Counted from the stretch's first letter, positions 35,125 through 44,233 are shown. The stretch is DNA of 64,000 bases from Nodosilinea sp. E11 (GCF_032813545.1 NZ_CP136520.1:2226001-2290000), one strand, 5' to 3'. Notes: generated by a model from the sequence alone, not told the origin. Numbers and translations are program-made.

Positions 35125-36978
35125 ATGGCCCAGCCCTACCAAACGCTCATCGATGATATTGTTGCCGCCACCCTCAAAGGCAAAATTCAGTCGAAGCAGC
35201 AGGTGTACCGCATGCTGCAAGCGGGCATCGAGCCCGGCGGCGGCGAGCTATTTGAGCGGGCGCTGGCCTCTACTCTGGCGGCCCTAGAGCCCGACCTCTC
35301 CCCCGGCGGTGACGAATTTAAACACGCCAAAGCTGTGCGCAAACACCGTGCCCTGCTGACCATTCAAGGCGAATGGCAGCACTGGCAGGCCGACAACCAG
35401 GCGACTGCCACCCTCACCGGCATAGAAGCCGAAATTCTCAATGCGCCGCCCCCAGAACGGCTCTTTCAGCTCCTCGCCTCCCTCGACCCCAACCGCGACC
35501 AACCCCTCTCCCGAGAACAACTCTCTCAGCTATCTAAGGCGCTGAGACAAGCCCCTAGGCCTTCCGACACGGCCCCCGCTACCGAGGCCGAGCCAGCCCT
35601 TGCCACCCTCGCCGATGGCCTCGACCAGGGCTTAACCGCCTGGCAACAGCTCGAAGGCGACGTGGTGGGGTGGATCTACAGCCAGGGGCAGCAGCTTGGC
35701 TTTAGCGGCCCAGGCGATCGCACCGGTCCGTGGCAGCACTGGGGCAAAGTGGTCAGTCACCCTACCCTCAAGCGCCTGTTTGACGATCTGGCCCAGCACC
35801 AAACCGTCACCGCCGCTGGCGTGCCCTCTCCCCTTGCCGTCACCGACTGGATCGCCTGGGGCGTCGTCTTGCAACGCCTACAGATGGCCCTAGTGAGCTG
35901 GTTTGACCGCCAACCCTACGACCCTCAATCGGGTAAGCGCCTCTCGATCGCCACCTTTCTCACCTTTGCCGTCGTCTGGGGCCAAATCTCGAATCGCCTG
36001 GGCCAGCAGGGGCAGAATCCGCTATCGACAGGATCCTTTCAACTCGCCTTACAAGGGCTGCGGCAGTTTGCCAACCAGAGCTACTTTCCCCTCTACGGTG
36101 GCCTGTTCACCGCCCTCTCGGGAGAACCCCTGCGCGCCCTGCTTGACTACCTCGATCAGCCGCTTCAGAAGGTGCCCAACACAGCGGTCAAGGCCCGTAT
36201 TCTCACCCTGCTGGGCTACTCCCAGCGGGCGTTGGGCAACTATCGTCAGGCCCAGCGCTTTCATCAGCAGGCCCTAGAGGCCGCCCGCGACGCCCAAGAT
36301 GTGCCCTGCGAAATTGCCAGCCTCAACCACCTCAGCCGCACCTGTGTGGCCCAGCAAGACTTTGACACGGCCCAAGGCCACAGCCAGCGAGCGCTAATTT
36401 TGGCTCGCCAGAGCGGCGATCGCATCGGCCAAGCCAACGCCTTGGCCAACCTCGGCTACAGCCAAGTTGCCCAGGGCCAGTCGCAACTGCTCGAAGCCGA
36501 ACAGTACGAAACCGTGCTTAGCTACCTAGAGCAAGGCCTAGCGCTGTCAGACCAAGTGGGCGATCGCCCCAGCCAGGCCCTCTGCGCCAACAGCCTCGGT
36601 ATCGCCCAACTCAAACTCGGCCAATACACCGACGCCATAGCGTCCTTGCAACAGGGGCTACAGGTCGCCCAGGCAATCGGCGATCGCTTCCTAATGGCCT
36701 CCAACTTCGCTAACCTGGCCGCCGCCCACCAGGGCGACGGCAACCTCGAACAGGCCGTTCTCACCGGCTGTCTGGGCATGTACCTGCTGCATCAAATCGA
36801 CTCCCCCGAGTGGCGACAGCCCGCCGCCCTGCTCAGCATTCTCTCCGGCCAGCTTGGCCCCGACACCTTCGAAAGCATTCTCGCCAACCACCGCCGCCAA
36901 TTTTTAGCCGTGATCGGCGTCGACGGCTACGACTTCTTGCAGCCGCTCTTGGCGCGCTATCGAGAGTCGTTGGAGTAG
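35125..36978 (+). CDS. TPR-repeat protein, 617 aa
   Basis: The N-terminal half (1-330) is a helical domain of unknown kind beginning MAQPYQTLIDDIVAATLKGKI and containing a tryptophan-rich stretch (WQHWGKVVSHPTLKRL). From about 350 onward there are five or more tetratricopeptide repeats: ILTLLGYSQRALGNYRQAQRF, SLNHLSRTCVAQQDFDTAQGH, ALANLGYSQVAQGQS, ANSLGIAQLKLGQYTDAI, NFANLAAAHQGDGNLEQAV. It is a probable cytosolic scaffold; no signal peptide. Partner unknown; no operon neighbours. Confidence 0.82.
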   Translation: MAQPYQTLIDDIVAATLKGKIQSKQQVYRMLQAGIEPGGGELFERALASTLAALEPDLSPGGDEFKHAKAVRKHRALLTIQGEWQHWQADNQATATLTGIEAEILNAPPPERLFQLLASLDPNRDQPLSREQLSQLSKALRQAPRPSDTAPATEAEPALATLADGLDQGLTAWQQLEGDVVGWIYSQGQQLGFSGPGDRTGPWQHWGKVVSHPTLKRLFDDLAQHQTVTAAGVPSPLAVTDWIAWGVVLQRLQMALVSWFDRQPYDPQSGKRLSIATFLTFAVVWGQISNRLGQQGQNPLSTGSFQLALQGLRQFANQSYFPLYGGLFTALSGEPLRALLDYLDQPLQKVPNTAVKARILTLLGYSQRALGNYRQAQRFHQQALEAARDAQDVPCEIASLNHLSRTCVAQQDFDTAQGHSQRALILARQSGDRIGQANALANLGYSQVAQGQSQLLEAEQYETVLSYLEQGLALSDQVGDRPSQALCANSLGIAQLKLGQYTDAIASLQQGLQVAQAIGDRFLMASNFANLAAAHQGDGNLEQAVLTGCLGMYLLHQIDSPEWRQPAALLSILSGQLGPDTFESILANHRRQFLAVIGVDGYDFLQPLLARYRESLE

Positions 36979-36988
36979 GCGAGTGGAT

Positions 36989-37036
36989 GGGTGGATGGGT
37001 AGGCGGGTGGATGGGTAGGCGGGTGGATGAGTAGGG
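36989..37036 (+). repeat. Three 16-bp tandem repeats (GGGTGGATGGGTAGGC)
   Basis: GGGTGGATGGGTAGGC occurs at 36989, 37005 and, with changes, 37021. Related GGGTAGAT/GGGTGGAT words recur near 27.96, 40.27, 50.59 and 52.58 kb. The surrounding 350-bp gap also holds the inverted repeat at 37274-37326 and no supported gene. Confidence 0.8.
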
Positions 37037-37273
37037 AGTGAAGGGAGAAGACGTTCAGGGTTTAGAACCGCAGGGTTGAGTGTTGCCCACAAGCCCATTT
37101 GCAGAACATAGGTTTAAACCGATGATCTGCCAGTCCTTTCCGCTGGGTCCAGGGTGGCGGCACAGCCCTGGTCGAGGGGGTCTGGGGGCAATCGAAATGC
37201 CCCCAGCAGCAGGTTTGGCTTTAGGCCCAAGTCTTCGTCTACAGCGGTTGATGTGAGCTATAGACCTTGCATC

Positions 37274-37326
37274 GGGCGAACCGCCGTTCGCCCCTACGTT
37301 GGGCTTAGGCGAACGGCGGTTCGCCC
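37274..37326. repeat. Inverted repeat of GGCGAACCGCCGTTCGCC
   Basis: GGCGAACCGCCGTTCGCC near 37275 is followed 17 bp later by its reverse complement GGCGAACGGCGGTTCGCC (37309-37326). Each arm is also nearly palindromic. Both are followed by CCTAC, so this is another small palindromic repeat, placed just past the end of the next (minus-strand) gene. Confidence 0.7.
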
Positions 37327-37659
37327 CTACGATTGTTCTTCATCGGTATATTCGTCAGCGGCAACCCAGGTGCCCACGGGGCGCAAATCATCGGGAATCG
37401 CCACATCGTCGGTAAACTCCAGCACCGTCTCCCGATACCCCAAATAACCCGATTCCGTAAAACTCAGCAGCATCCGCCCCAGGGCAGGCCACACCACATC
37501 GGCAAACTCCCAGTCGTGGTTAAACCCAGCCCGGTCAGCGATCGAGCGCAGCGCCCAGAAATAGCTATTGCGCACCACCGAGCCCGACTTTTTGTAAGCC
37601 GGTACATCTTCCTGGTGAAGATAGAGAATGCCTTGGTCAATGTGAGCGCGCATGGACAA
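37327..37659 (-). CDS. Hypothetical protein, 110 aa
   Basis: Not recognised. It is a soluble protein with SMRAHIDQGILYLHQEDVPA at the start, an aromatic-rich middle (NSYFWALRSIADRAGFNHDWEFADVVWPALGRM) and an acidic end (EYTDEEQS). The stop lies inside the edge of a palindromic repeat, so the last residues may be repeat-derived. Codon use is like the neighbours, which argues that it is real. Confidence 0.6.
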   Translation of the reverse strand: MSMRAHIDQGILYLHQEDVPAYKKSGSVVRNSYFWALRSIADRAGFNHDWEFADVVWPALGRMLLSFTESGYLGYRETVLEFTDDVAIPDDLRPVGTWVAADEYTDEEQS

Positions 37660-37882
37660 GTTAAAGTTTTGGGTTTGCGATGGGGGAGCCTGGCCTGCGA
37701 CCTAAACCGGTTAGGAATGGGCGCTGGGGATGAGCGATCAGAAACCCCCTGGAGCCATCCTATCGATCGTGGGAATTGCTGTGGATGGGTGATACCGTAA
37801 GACTATTAACAATAAGTTACAGACGACCCAGGGCCAAGGCCAGACCGGTCGCACTGACTTAGCTCTGGAGCCTGTCGATCCC

Positions 37883-38734
37883 ATGTCCGCTGCGGTTTGT
37901 CTGCAAAACGTCCACAAAGTCTACAATGGCGTCTCTGTCGTCAATGACCTCTCTTTAAACATCGAAGCTGGAGAAGTGTTTGGCTTGCTTGGCCCCAACG
38001 GCGCAGGCAAATCGACCACCATTCGCATGGTAACTACCCTAACGCGTCCTAGCGACGGCCATGTGGTGGTGGCAGGCTACGACGTCAACCGCCAACAGAT
38101 CGACGTGCGCCGCCAGATTGGTGTCGTGCTGCAACAGACCAGCGTCGATGGTGACATGACCGTGTGGGAAAACATGGAATTCCACGGGCGCATGCACCAT
38201 ATCCCCAATCCCCAACGGCGCACCACCATTGATACCTGGCTCGACTATGTGGAGCTGGCCGATCGCCGCGACGACAAAGTCAAAACCCTCAGTGGCGGCA
38301 TGAAGCGGCGGCTACAAATTGCCCGCGCCCTGCTGCACAACCCCAAGATTCTGTTTCTCGACGAGCCCACGGTCGGCCTCGACCCCCAAACCCGTCGCCG
38401 CCTCTGGGAGATCATTCGCGGCCTCAACCAGCAGGGCATGACCATGCTGCTCACCACCCACTACATGGAAGAGGTGGAATATCTGTGCGATCGCATCGGC
38501 ATTCTCGACCAGGGCAAGCTGATTGAGCTGGGCACCCTGACAGAATTTCGCCAGCGCCACGGCGAAGGCATTGTCATGACCCAACAGGGCGATCGCTGGG
38601 ACTATAGCTTTTTCCCCACTCTAGAGGCCGCCAACGCCCACCTCGACCAACAGCCCGACAAAACCGGCATGATGACCCGCCCCTCAAACCTCGAAGATAT
38701 CTTTGTGGAGTTAACCGGGCGAAATTTGGATTGA
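37883..38734 (+). CDS. ABC-2 type transporter ATPase (DrrA-like), orphan
   Basis: A 283-residue ATPase with Walker A LLGPNGAGKST, Q-loop GVVLQQTSVDGDMTVWENM, signature LSGGMKRR, Walker B ILFLDEPTVGLDPQTRR and the switch histidine in TTHYMEEVEYL, followed by a C-terminal regulatory stretch ending NLEDIFVELTGRNLD. This is the class that pairs with ABC-2 permeases for export of lipids, drugs or polysaccharides. No permease gene is adjacent on either side, so its partner is encoded elsewhere. Confidence 0.9.
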   Translation: MSAAVCLQNVHKVYNGVSVVNDLSLNIEAGEVFGLLGPNGAGKSTTIRMVTTLTRPSDGHVVVAGYDVNRQQIDVRRQIGVVLQQTSVDGDMTVWENMEFHGRMHHIPNPQRRTTIDTWLDYVELADRRDDKVKTLSGGMKRRLQIARALLHNPKILFLDEPTVGLDPQTRRRLWEIIRGLNQQGMTMLLTTHYMEEVEYLCDRIGILDQGKLIELGTLTEFRQRHGEGIVMTQQGDRWDYSFFPTLEAANAHLDQQPDKTGMMTRPSNLEDIFVELTGRNLD

Positions 38735-38849
38735 GTCAAAATTCTCGCGTTGATCCTCCCTGCTGTCTCGGCCCAGTCTAGGGGTCAAAATCAACTGTTT
38801 ATAGCAATCGGCGCTAGGCTGGGGAATGGTTTACGGTTAGCAACGGTCT

Positions 38850-39410
38850 ATGTCTAGTCTGGCCACCACCATAGAAGCGATTTTGTACCTGAAAGGGCAG
38901 CCTCTCGATATTGCCAAGCTGGCTGAGCTGGCCCGCTGCGATCGCGACGATATTGAAGAAGGCCTGATCGAACTGATGGATGAGTATGCCCACCGTGATG
39001 GCGCGATGGAAATTATGGAAACTGTCGATGGCTATTGTCTTCAGCTCAAAGAACGCTATCGGTTTTTGGTAGATTTGCTGATCCCCATTGATCTGGGGGT
39101 GGGGGCGCTGCGAACCTTGGCGGCGATCGCCCTTAAAGGCCCCATCAGCCAGACCGATCTCGTCGATCTGCGCGGCTCTGGAGTCTATCAGCATGTGCCC
39201 GAGCTAGTCGCTCAGGGCTTTGTCCGCAAGCGCCGCCAATCCGACGGGCGCTCGTCCTTAGTGCAAGTCACAGACAAGTTTTACCAACACTTTGAGATTG
39301 ATCAGCTGCCTCAGCTCCGACCCAAGAGCGCCACGCCTTTGCCCGCCGCCGATACAGCCGCTGACGCAGCCGACGACGACCTTGAGTCAGAGGTTGATCA
39401 GGCCTCATAG
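38850..39410 (+). CDS. scpB: Segregation and condensation protein B
   Basis: A 186-residue protein of two winged-helix domains: LATTIEAILYLKGQPLDIAKLAELARCDRDDIEEGL and later LGVGALRTLAAIALKGPISQTDLVDLRGSGVYQHVPELVAQGFVRKRRQ. It joins ScpA and the SMC ATPase in the chromosome-condensing complex. The C-terminal 35 residues are acidic and low-complexity. ScpA is not adjacent. ATG at 38850 begins MSSLATTIE. Confidence 0.87.
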   Translation: MSSLATTIEAILYLKGQPLDIAKLAELARCDRDDIEEGLIELMDEYAHRDGAMEIMETVDGYCLQLKERYRFLVDLLIPIDLGVGALRTLAAIALKGPISQTDLVDLRGSGVYQHVPELVAQGFVRKRRQSDGRSSLVQVTDKFYQHFEIDQLPQLRPKSATPLPAADTAADAADDDLESEVDQAS

Positions 39411-39658
39411 CCGAATTATTGTAAAGGTAAATAAATGAGTAGTGGTCGTAGGTCAGATCGGCTCCCAGCCTGGGTTGTAGCTTTTTGGCCCCAGCCTACA
39501 CTGCCTAGCCCTCGCAATATTTCATGATTCGTTACGCTATCATCGGGAATATTAATAGGTATAGGTAGACCAAGGGGGTGATTTTGCTAAATTGGCTTCA
39601 AACGCCCCAATCGTCGGTACCCGCCGCCTATGTTGTGACCAGAGGTCTTTGAGATTCT

Positions 39659-40027
39659 ATGGTATTTAACCCTGAAGACGCCGAATTCATCAGCATGTCG
39701 GCCAATAGCGACCACCCCAACGAGTTGCTGAAATATCTCCAGCACCAGTCTCCAGAAGTGTTGACGCGGGTGGCCCAAGCTGTCAGCGGCGAAATCAAGC
39801 AAATTATTGCTCACAACGTCCAGGGATTGGTGGGCATCTTGCCGAGCGAAGGCTTTAACGTTCAAGTCACCACCGATCGCGAAAATCTGGCTGGGCTGCT
39901 AGCCTCTGCCATGATGACTGGCTACTTCTTGCGCCAGATGGAACAGCGCATGGAGCTAGAGCACACTATTTCAGGCTCCTTCTTCGGGGCCGACTTTGGC
40001 TCCGACGAGATCAACTTCGACGATTGA
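39659..40027 (+). CDS. DUF760 family protein
   Basis: A 122-residue protein of the plant/cyanobacterial DUF760 family: NELLKYLQHQSPEVLTRVAQAVSGEIKQIIAHNVQGLVGILPSEGFNVQVTTDRENLAGLLASAMMTGYFLRQMEQRMELE. It is mostly alpha-helical with an acidic C-terminal tail. Function is not established; plant homologues are chloroplast proteins. The gene appears monocistronic. Confidence 0.85.
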   Translation: MVFNPEDAEFISMSANSDHPNELLKYLQHQSPEVLTRVAQAVSGEIKQIIAHNVQGLVGILPSEGFNVQVTTDRENLAGLLASAMMTGYFLRQMEQRMELEHTISGSFFGADFGSDEINFDD

Positions 40028-40367
40028 GACCTATCTAATTTTCATCGCTTCTGGGATAGCGCACTTGCTGTAGGTGAGTGCGGTCAAATGGCGTGAGCCA
40101 AATTTTTGAAAGTCTGACGGTCTCAACTCTTGTCCTGCAAATAGTGGCACACCACCTAAAGCCGAGGCCTTGTCTTCCCCACTAGCATAGGAAAATCACC
40201 CTGCAATGATGCGTTGCCGCTGGGTAACCGCGCAATCTATTTTTTGGGCCAGCGACTGGAATCAAACACACGATGGGTGAATGGGTAGATCATCTCGGCA
40301 GAACCTGATTAGGTAAAGAAAGCAGCGAGTTGTCCTTCATTGTCTTGGCAGGAGTGGGTTAAGCACT
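40028..40367. other. Intergenic gap without recognised feature
   Basis: A 340-bp stretch with no supported ORF, RNA gene or strong hairpin. It contains one GATGGGTGAATGGGTAGAT word (about 40272) belonging to the dispersed simple-repeat family. Confidence 0.5.
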
Positions 40368-40964
40368 ATGCACCAATGCTTGCAAATGGCTGAACAGCAA
40401 TTTTTCTTAGGTCTAGGCCAACGTCTGGGACGCACGACGACCACCCTGGCTCTCGTTGCCACCTCCCTGGCTGGCCTAGCGGTGGCGGTTCCCCATGCCA
40501 ACGCTGTCGATGAAGTTCAGATTACCTACGGTGCTTTAGAAGCACCGCCAATCTCGGTTAGCGATTTAGAATCCTTTGCCCGTACTGGCATTCCGAGTCG
40601 TGATTTGCAACTGCTACTCAACGTGCTGCGCATTGACGAAGAGCAGGCCCGCCAGGCACTTACCCAAAACGTGCTGGTGGATGTAGACAACCTGCGTCAG
40701 GCCTCAAACACCTTTGCGGGGCAATTTCTTTGGCGGCTGCTGGCTACCACCGTCACCTTTACTGACACCACCAGCCCGGCTTGGGAACTGTTGCGCAATG
40801 CGGTCTTAGATACCGCCGCCAGTGGTCAGCTGACCATGCTAGACGTGCTGCGGGCGATCGAAGCCAGTACTTTGCAGGTGGATGGTCGTCGAGTGATAGA
40901 GATTGCTTCCCAAATCGACTTCGATCGCATTGGGGCGTTAGCTTCTATCTTGCTGGGCAAGTAA
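40368..40964 (+). CDS. Exported DUF1400-family protein
   Basis: A 198-residue protein. A signal peptide-like segment (TTTTLALVATSLAGLAVAVPHANA) ends near residue 45. The mature region fits DUF1400, the domain found N-terminal to cyanobacterial alpha/beta hydrolases: DEVQITYGALEAPPISVSDLESFARTG, DLQLLLNVLRID, and GQLTMLDVLRAIEASTLQVDGRRVIEI. Here it stands alone with no hydrolase domain. Probably periplasmic. The start may instead be MAEQQF seven codons in. Confidence 0.8.
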   Translation: MHQCLQMAEQQFFLGLGQRLGRTTTTLALVATSLAGLAVAVPHANAVDEVQITYGALEAPPISVSDLESFARTGIPSRDLQLLLNVLRIDEEQARQALTQNVLVDVDNLRQASNTFAGQFLWRLLATTVTFTDTTSPAWELLRNAVLDTAASGQLTMLDVLRAIEASTLQVDGRRVIEIASQIDFDRIGALASILLGK

Positions 40965-41049
40965 GGATTGAGGCATGGCGATCTCTGGAAGCGTTGAGTT
41001 TTAACAAGCGAGAATAGAGATAGCTTGAGCATGATGAGGTGAAGGACCT

Positions 41050-41457
41050 GTGTCAACCAAAGACAATCCAACAAACTTGCCGCAGGATGACATTGCGAAA
41101 CCTGGAGCTAGCTTCACTACTGCTACTGCTGGGAGCAATGCTTCAAAGCATAATGGGTTGTTGACAGAAGTGATTTTAAGGTCTGCCAACGCTCCCCACG
41201 CTATAGCGGCCATCAGCGAGGCTGTGAGGAAAGAAATTGCTCGCACAGAGCAGTCTATAGTCCATGCACAACGTTGTCTTGAGCACTTTGAGGTGCTTAA
41301 TAATGTGCCGTCTTCAGAATTTGCTGAGCGCTTTACTGCAGAAGATCTCCAAGGTGGAGATTTGGAGTATGTCGAGTGGATGGGGGAATACCAGCTATTT
41401 CAGCACCTCCTCCAAAACTTGGCTCTCCTTAAAAGCCTGACCTATGTCGCTGAATGA
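41050..41457 (+). CDS. Hypothetical protein upstream of a TumE-like toxin pseudogene (candidate antitoxin)
   Basis: A 135-residue protein from a GTG start (41050) with GAAGGA a few bases before it. The N-terminal 45 residues are Ser/Thr/Asn-rich. The rest is helical: IAAISEAVRKEIARTEQSIVHAQRCLEHFEVLNN, then a LQNLALLKSLTYVAE tail. Its last 14 bases overlap the start of the TumE-like frame, typical of toxin-antitoxin or coupled pairs. I do not recognise the family; it lacks an HTH, so antitoxin status is inference from position. Confidence 0.55.
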   Translation: MSTKDNPTNLPQDDIAKPGASFTTATAGSNASKHNGLLTEVILRSANAPHAIAAISEAVRKEIARTEQSIVHAQRCLEHFEVLNNVPSSEFAERFTAEDLQGGDLEYVEWMGEYQLFQHLLQNLALLKSLTYVAE

Positions 41458-41830
41458 CTACGCTGTTAGGCAGCTTACATCAGGCTTACAAACCTTTGAC
41501 GACTATGGATTATCGACTTATACAGATGTTTCGGCAGACCTTCGCTCTGGTGAGCAGGTAGTTCTCAAAGCAAAAGTGTTATTCCTAGATGCTACTGAGC
41601 TATACATCCGGATATTTTATTTGGGTGGCACGGCTAACACATTGCTGAGCTATGCCTATTAGTACCAACAGTCCGATGGTACTTTAATCTTTCGTTATGA
41701 CAATGCTAGGCATAAGCCTGACTTGGGCTTTGAATGTCACAAGCATCAAGCTGATGGAACGATAGTTCCTGCTAACCCTCCCAGAATTGAGGATTTGGTG
41801 CAGGAAGTAATTGATCACGTCACTAGCTAG
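41444..41830 (+). pseudogene. TumE-like (DUF6516) toxin gene interrupted by an amber codon
   Basis: The frame from ATG 41444 encodes MSLNDYAVRQLTSGLQTFDDYG... to LLSYAY, meets TAG at 41660-41662, and then continues without a frameshift for 56 more codons as YQQSDGTLIFRYDNARHKPD, FECHKHQADGTIVPANPPRIEDLVQEVIDHV. The RYDNA-x-H-x-P and H-x-K-H pieces are the conserved core of the TumE/DUF6516 toxin family, so the stop removes the likely active region. TAG could have arisen from CAG by one change. Readthrough or sequencing error are alternatives. Confidence 0.7.
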
Positions 41831-42563
41831 GAACACAACCCAGCAAAGTAGATGTCAGCGTGGTAGCCCGCCTAGCTCTATGCCAACAACCGTTACATTC
41901 CGTTGCATAGGCAAGAAGTTTACGAATGTATAGAAAGATCGCTTGGGTGTTGGCCTAGGCTGCCGCTTGGGGGGAGCGATCGCATCACCTTTGGCCTTCT
42001 CTTGCACGAGATCGCCCCCTGCGAAGGCCGATCGCGCAGATTTTGCCGCTTCTGAGCGATCGCAGTTACCTACAGACAGGCGTTTCAGAAGGCTCACTGC
42101 CCTAGAAGATTTAAGGTTTTCGTATTTGCTATTGTTTCGAATTAAGGAAGATATAATCCTAAAATAGAATTTATGGCCTGGATAAGGACTAGTAGCTTTT
42201 CCTAGCCTGCCTTCAGTTATAGATTTCCTCTTGGCATACTTAACTGAGTATTGCGGGGGTATCCATTTTTCATCCCCCTTCCCAATCGCTGAGCAGGATC
42301 GTCATAATCCAAACAGCCGAAACACCTTGGGCCGAGCAGGCAACTGCGTAGACCCTATTTGTTGAATAGCTTGATTCAAGTCCAGCGGCTGCGACCTTTG
42401 CGATCGCCCCTGGACTTGGGTTTAGCTAATCCCACTCCTAGGATGTGTTGTGGCGCTAGCCCAACGTACCGCCGAGTACATAGCAACAGCCGGTGGGTCA
42501 CGCGGAGCGATGACACACCCTACCCATTCTCAAGACCGCCGTTCTCAATCGAGCATTTCCCCT
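41831..42563. other. Large intergenic region before chlL
   Basis: A 733-bp stretch rich in GCGATCGC-type words. Short frames on both strands (about 41855-42167) are mirror images of each other with low-complexity composition and no good start, so I do not call them. A palindromic GGTGGGTCACGCGGAGCGAT/ACACCCTAC motif lies near 42490. The chlL promoter must lie here but no clear box was identified. Confidence 0.5.
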
Positions 42564-43445
42564 ATGGATCACCAGACTTTAAAGCTTTCTGTGTACGGGA
42601 AAGGGGGCATTGGTAAGTCCACCACCAGCTGCAACATTTCGGTGGCCCTGGCCAAACGGGGCCGCAAAGTCTTGCAGATTGGCTGCGACCCCAAGCACGA
42701 CAGCACCTTTACACTCACCGGGTTTCTGATTCCCACCATCATCGACACCCTGCAAGAAAAAGACTTCCATTACGAAAACGTATGGGCTGAGGACGTAATT
42801 TACAAGGGCTACGGCGGCGTACATTGCGTGGAAGCGGGTGGCCCCCCGGCGGGTGCAGGCTGCGGTGGCTACGTGGTCGGTGAAACCGTGAAGCTCTTGA
42901 AGGAACTCAACGCCTTTGACGAGTACGATGTGATTCTGTTTGATGTGCTGGGCGACGTGGTCTGCGGCGGCTTTGCAGCTCCACTGAACTATTCTGACTA
43001 CTGCCTGATCGTCACCGACAATGGCTTTGACGCTCTGTTTGCCGCTAACCGCATCGCTGCCTCGGTGCGCGAGAAGGCCCGCACCCACCCCCTGCGTCTG
43101 GCCGGGCTGATTGGCAACCGCACCTCAAAGCGCGACTTGATCGATAAATATATCGAGTCGGTGCCCATGCCGGTGCTGGAAATTTTGCCGCTAATCGAAG
43201 ACATTCGGATTTCTCGCGTCAAGGGCAAGACAGTGTTTGAAATGGCCGAAACCGACCCCGCCCTGGAGCCGGTGTGCCAGTACTACCTGAATATTGCCGA
43301 CCAGATTCTCGCTCGGCCCGAGGGTGTGGTGCCCAGCGAAACCCCCGATCGCGAACTGTTCAGCCTGCTTTCGGACTTCTACCTGAACCCTCCTGCCGAT
43401 GCGCCCAAGCAAGAAGTCGACGAGATGGATCTCATGATGGTGTAA
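42564..43445 (+). CDS. chlL: Light-independent protochlorophyllide reductase, iron-protein subunit
   Basis: A 293-residue nitrogenase-iron-protein homologue. P-loop [15 protein letters not shown] lies near residue 10, with [23 protein letters not shown] (first cluster cysteine) and [14 protein letters not shown] (second cluster cysteine), switch-type [11 protein letters not shown] near the end. The dimer bridges a [4Fe-4S] cluster and drives electrons by ATP hydrolysis into ChlNB for dark chlorophyll synthesis. ATG at 42564 (MDHQTLKLS) matches the family start; the frame is open further upstream. It is followed by two DUF5331 genes and chlN; chlB is not in the window. Confidence 0.95.
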   Translation: MDHQTLKLSVYGKGGIGKSTTSCNISVALAKRGRKVLQIGCDPKHDSTFTLTGFLIPTIIDTLQEKDFHYENVWAEDVIYKGYGGVHCVEAGGPPAGAGCGGYVVGETVKLLKELNAFDEYDVILFDVLGDVVCGGFAAPLNYSDYCLIVTDNGFDALFAANRIAASVREKARTHPLRLAGLIGNRTSKRDLIDKYIESVPMPVLEILPLIEDIRISRVKGKTVFEMAETDPALEPVCQYYLNIADQILARPEGVVPSETPDRELFSLLSDFYLNPPADAPKQEVDEMDLMMV

Positions 43446-43461
43446 CCCACCACCCACCTTG

Positions 43462-43594
43462 TAGGGTGCATAACGCTGGGGCGAGGCTCCGCCAACGCGA
43501 AGCAATGCACAAGTGTTCACCATACAGAATGCTTGATGCATGGAGAATGCTTTCGGCAAAAGACGGTGCATTGCTGGCGCGAATGCACCCTACG
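43462..43594. repeat. Inverted-repeat element with GTAGGGTGCAT ends
   Basis: GTAGGGTGCATAACGC at the left and GCGCGAATGCACCCTAC at the right bound about 133 bp just after chlL. Internal GCATGG/GCATTGC words repeat. It belongs to the general class of cyanobacterial GTAGGGTG palindromes; short versions without a partner occur near 25.74 and 52.26 kb. Confidence 0.65.
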
Positions 43595-43614
43595 GGTTAA
43601 CGGTTGGTCAATTT

Positions 43615-43625
43615 AAGGAGGTGAT
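43615..43625 (+). promoter_or_regulatory. Orphan perfect Shine-Dalgarno sequence
   Basis: AAGGAGGTGAT is an 11-base full complement of the 16S rRNA 3' end. It overlaps the ATG of only a six-codon frame (MFDQIA, 43624-43644) and lies about 175 bp upstream of the first DUF5331 start. A leader-peptide or ribosome-binding control site is possible; chance is not excluded. Confidence 0.4.
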
Positions 43626-43798
43626 GTTCGACCAAATTGCATGACGCCAGCGATGGTGTTGTGCAGGCGCAAAAACCAGACAATTCTATTGCTGCAAAAA
43701 TCCCCCTCGATTGAGTTCTAATCTTGAAGCGCTGCATTATCATCGGTACGCAGCCATCTGGCAGCTACCTATAGGCGATTTAGCAAAGAGTCAGGATT

Positions 43799-44146
43799 AT
43801 GGCCTTTTTCGAGAACTTTACCCAAGTCATTCGCCAAAAATGGTTGGACTACGTGCAGTCAAACCGGGCCTGGCTGACGCTGCAAATGCAGCAGACCTCG
43901 GTGCGTACCCCCGATGGCGGTCGCCGTCCCTCCTCCTTTTTGGTGCTGGGGGTGGTCAACGCCCTAGAGCCCAAGCTGTCGAATCTGATGGTGCCTTTCT
44001 ACAAGCTCAACTCTGACGAAGACGCGTTAGTAGAAGTGCTGGGGCTCAATTTTGACCCCGAGATGGTGCTGGATAACCCCGACCATACGCAAACCATTGA
44101 GGCCAACGACGAACAGCCGCTTTTGCCAGATTCGCCGGATATGTAG
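43799..44146 (+). CDS. DUF5331 protein in the chlL-chlN cluster, copy 1
   Basis: A 115-residue protein: MAFFENFTQVIRQKWLDYVQSNRAWLTLQM, then GGRRPSSFLVLGVVNALEPKLSNLMVPFYKLNSDEDALVEVLGLNFDPEMVL and an acidic tail. DUF5331 proteins are typically found between chlL and chlN in cyanobacteria, suggesting a link with dark protochlorophyllide reductase, but no activity is known to me. The next gene is a diverged paralogue sharing K-W-L-x-Y, RRPSS, LGLD/N and EP-x-L-x-NL positions. Confidence 0.8.
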   Translation: MAFFENFTQVIRQKWLDYVQSNRAWLTLQMQQTSVRTPDGGRRPSSFLVLGVVNALEPKLSNLMVPFYKLNSDEDALVEVLGLNFDPEMVLDNPDHTQTIEANDEQPLLPDSPDM

Positions 44147-44233
44147 GTTTCCAAGTCATTCGAGGGAAGGGTGTTGCCCATCGGCAGAACCTCACCTAGG
44201 GACTTATGTAAACCTGGACATCAAAAGCTGTAT

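Noticed and set aside
41855-42167. Two small overlapping frames on opposite strands before chlL
   Set aside because: They mirror each other, have low-complexity composition dominated by GCGATCGC-type DNA, and lack ribosome sites or recognisable domains.
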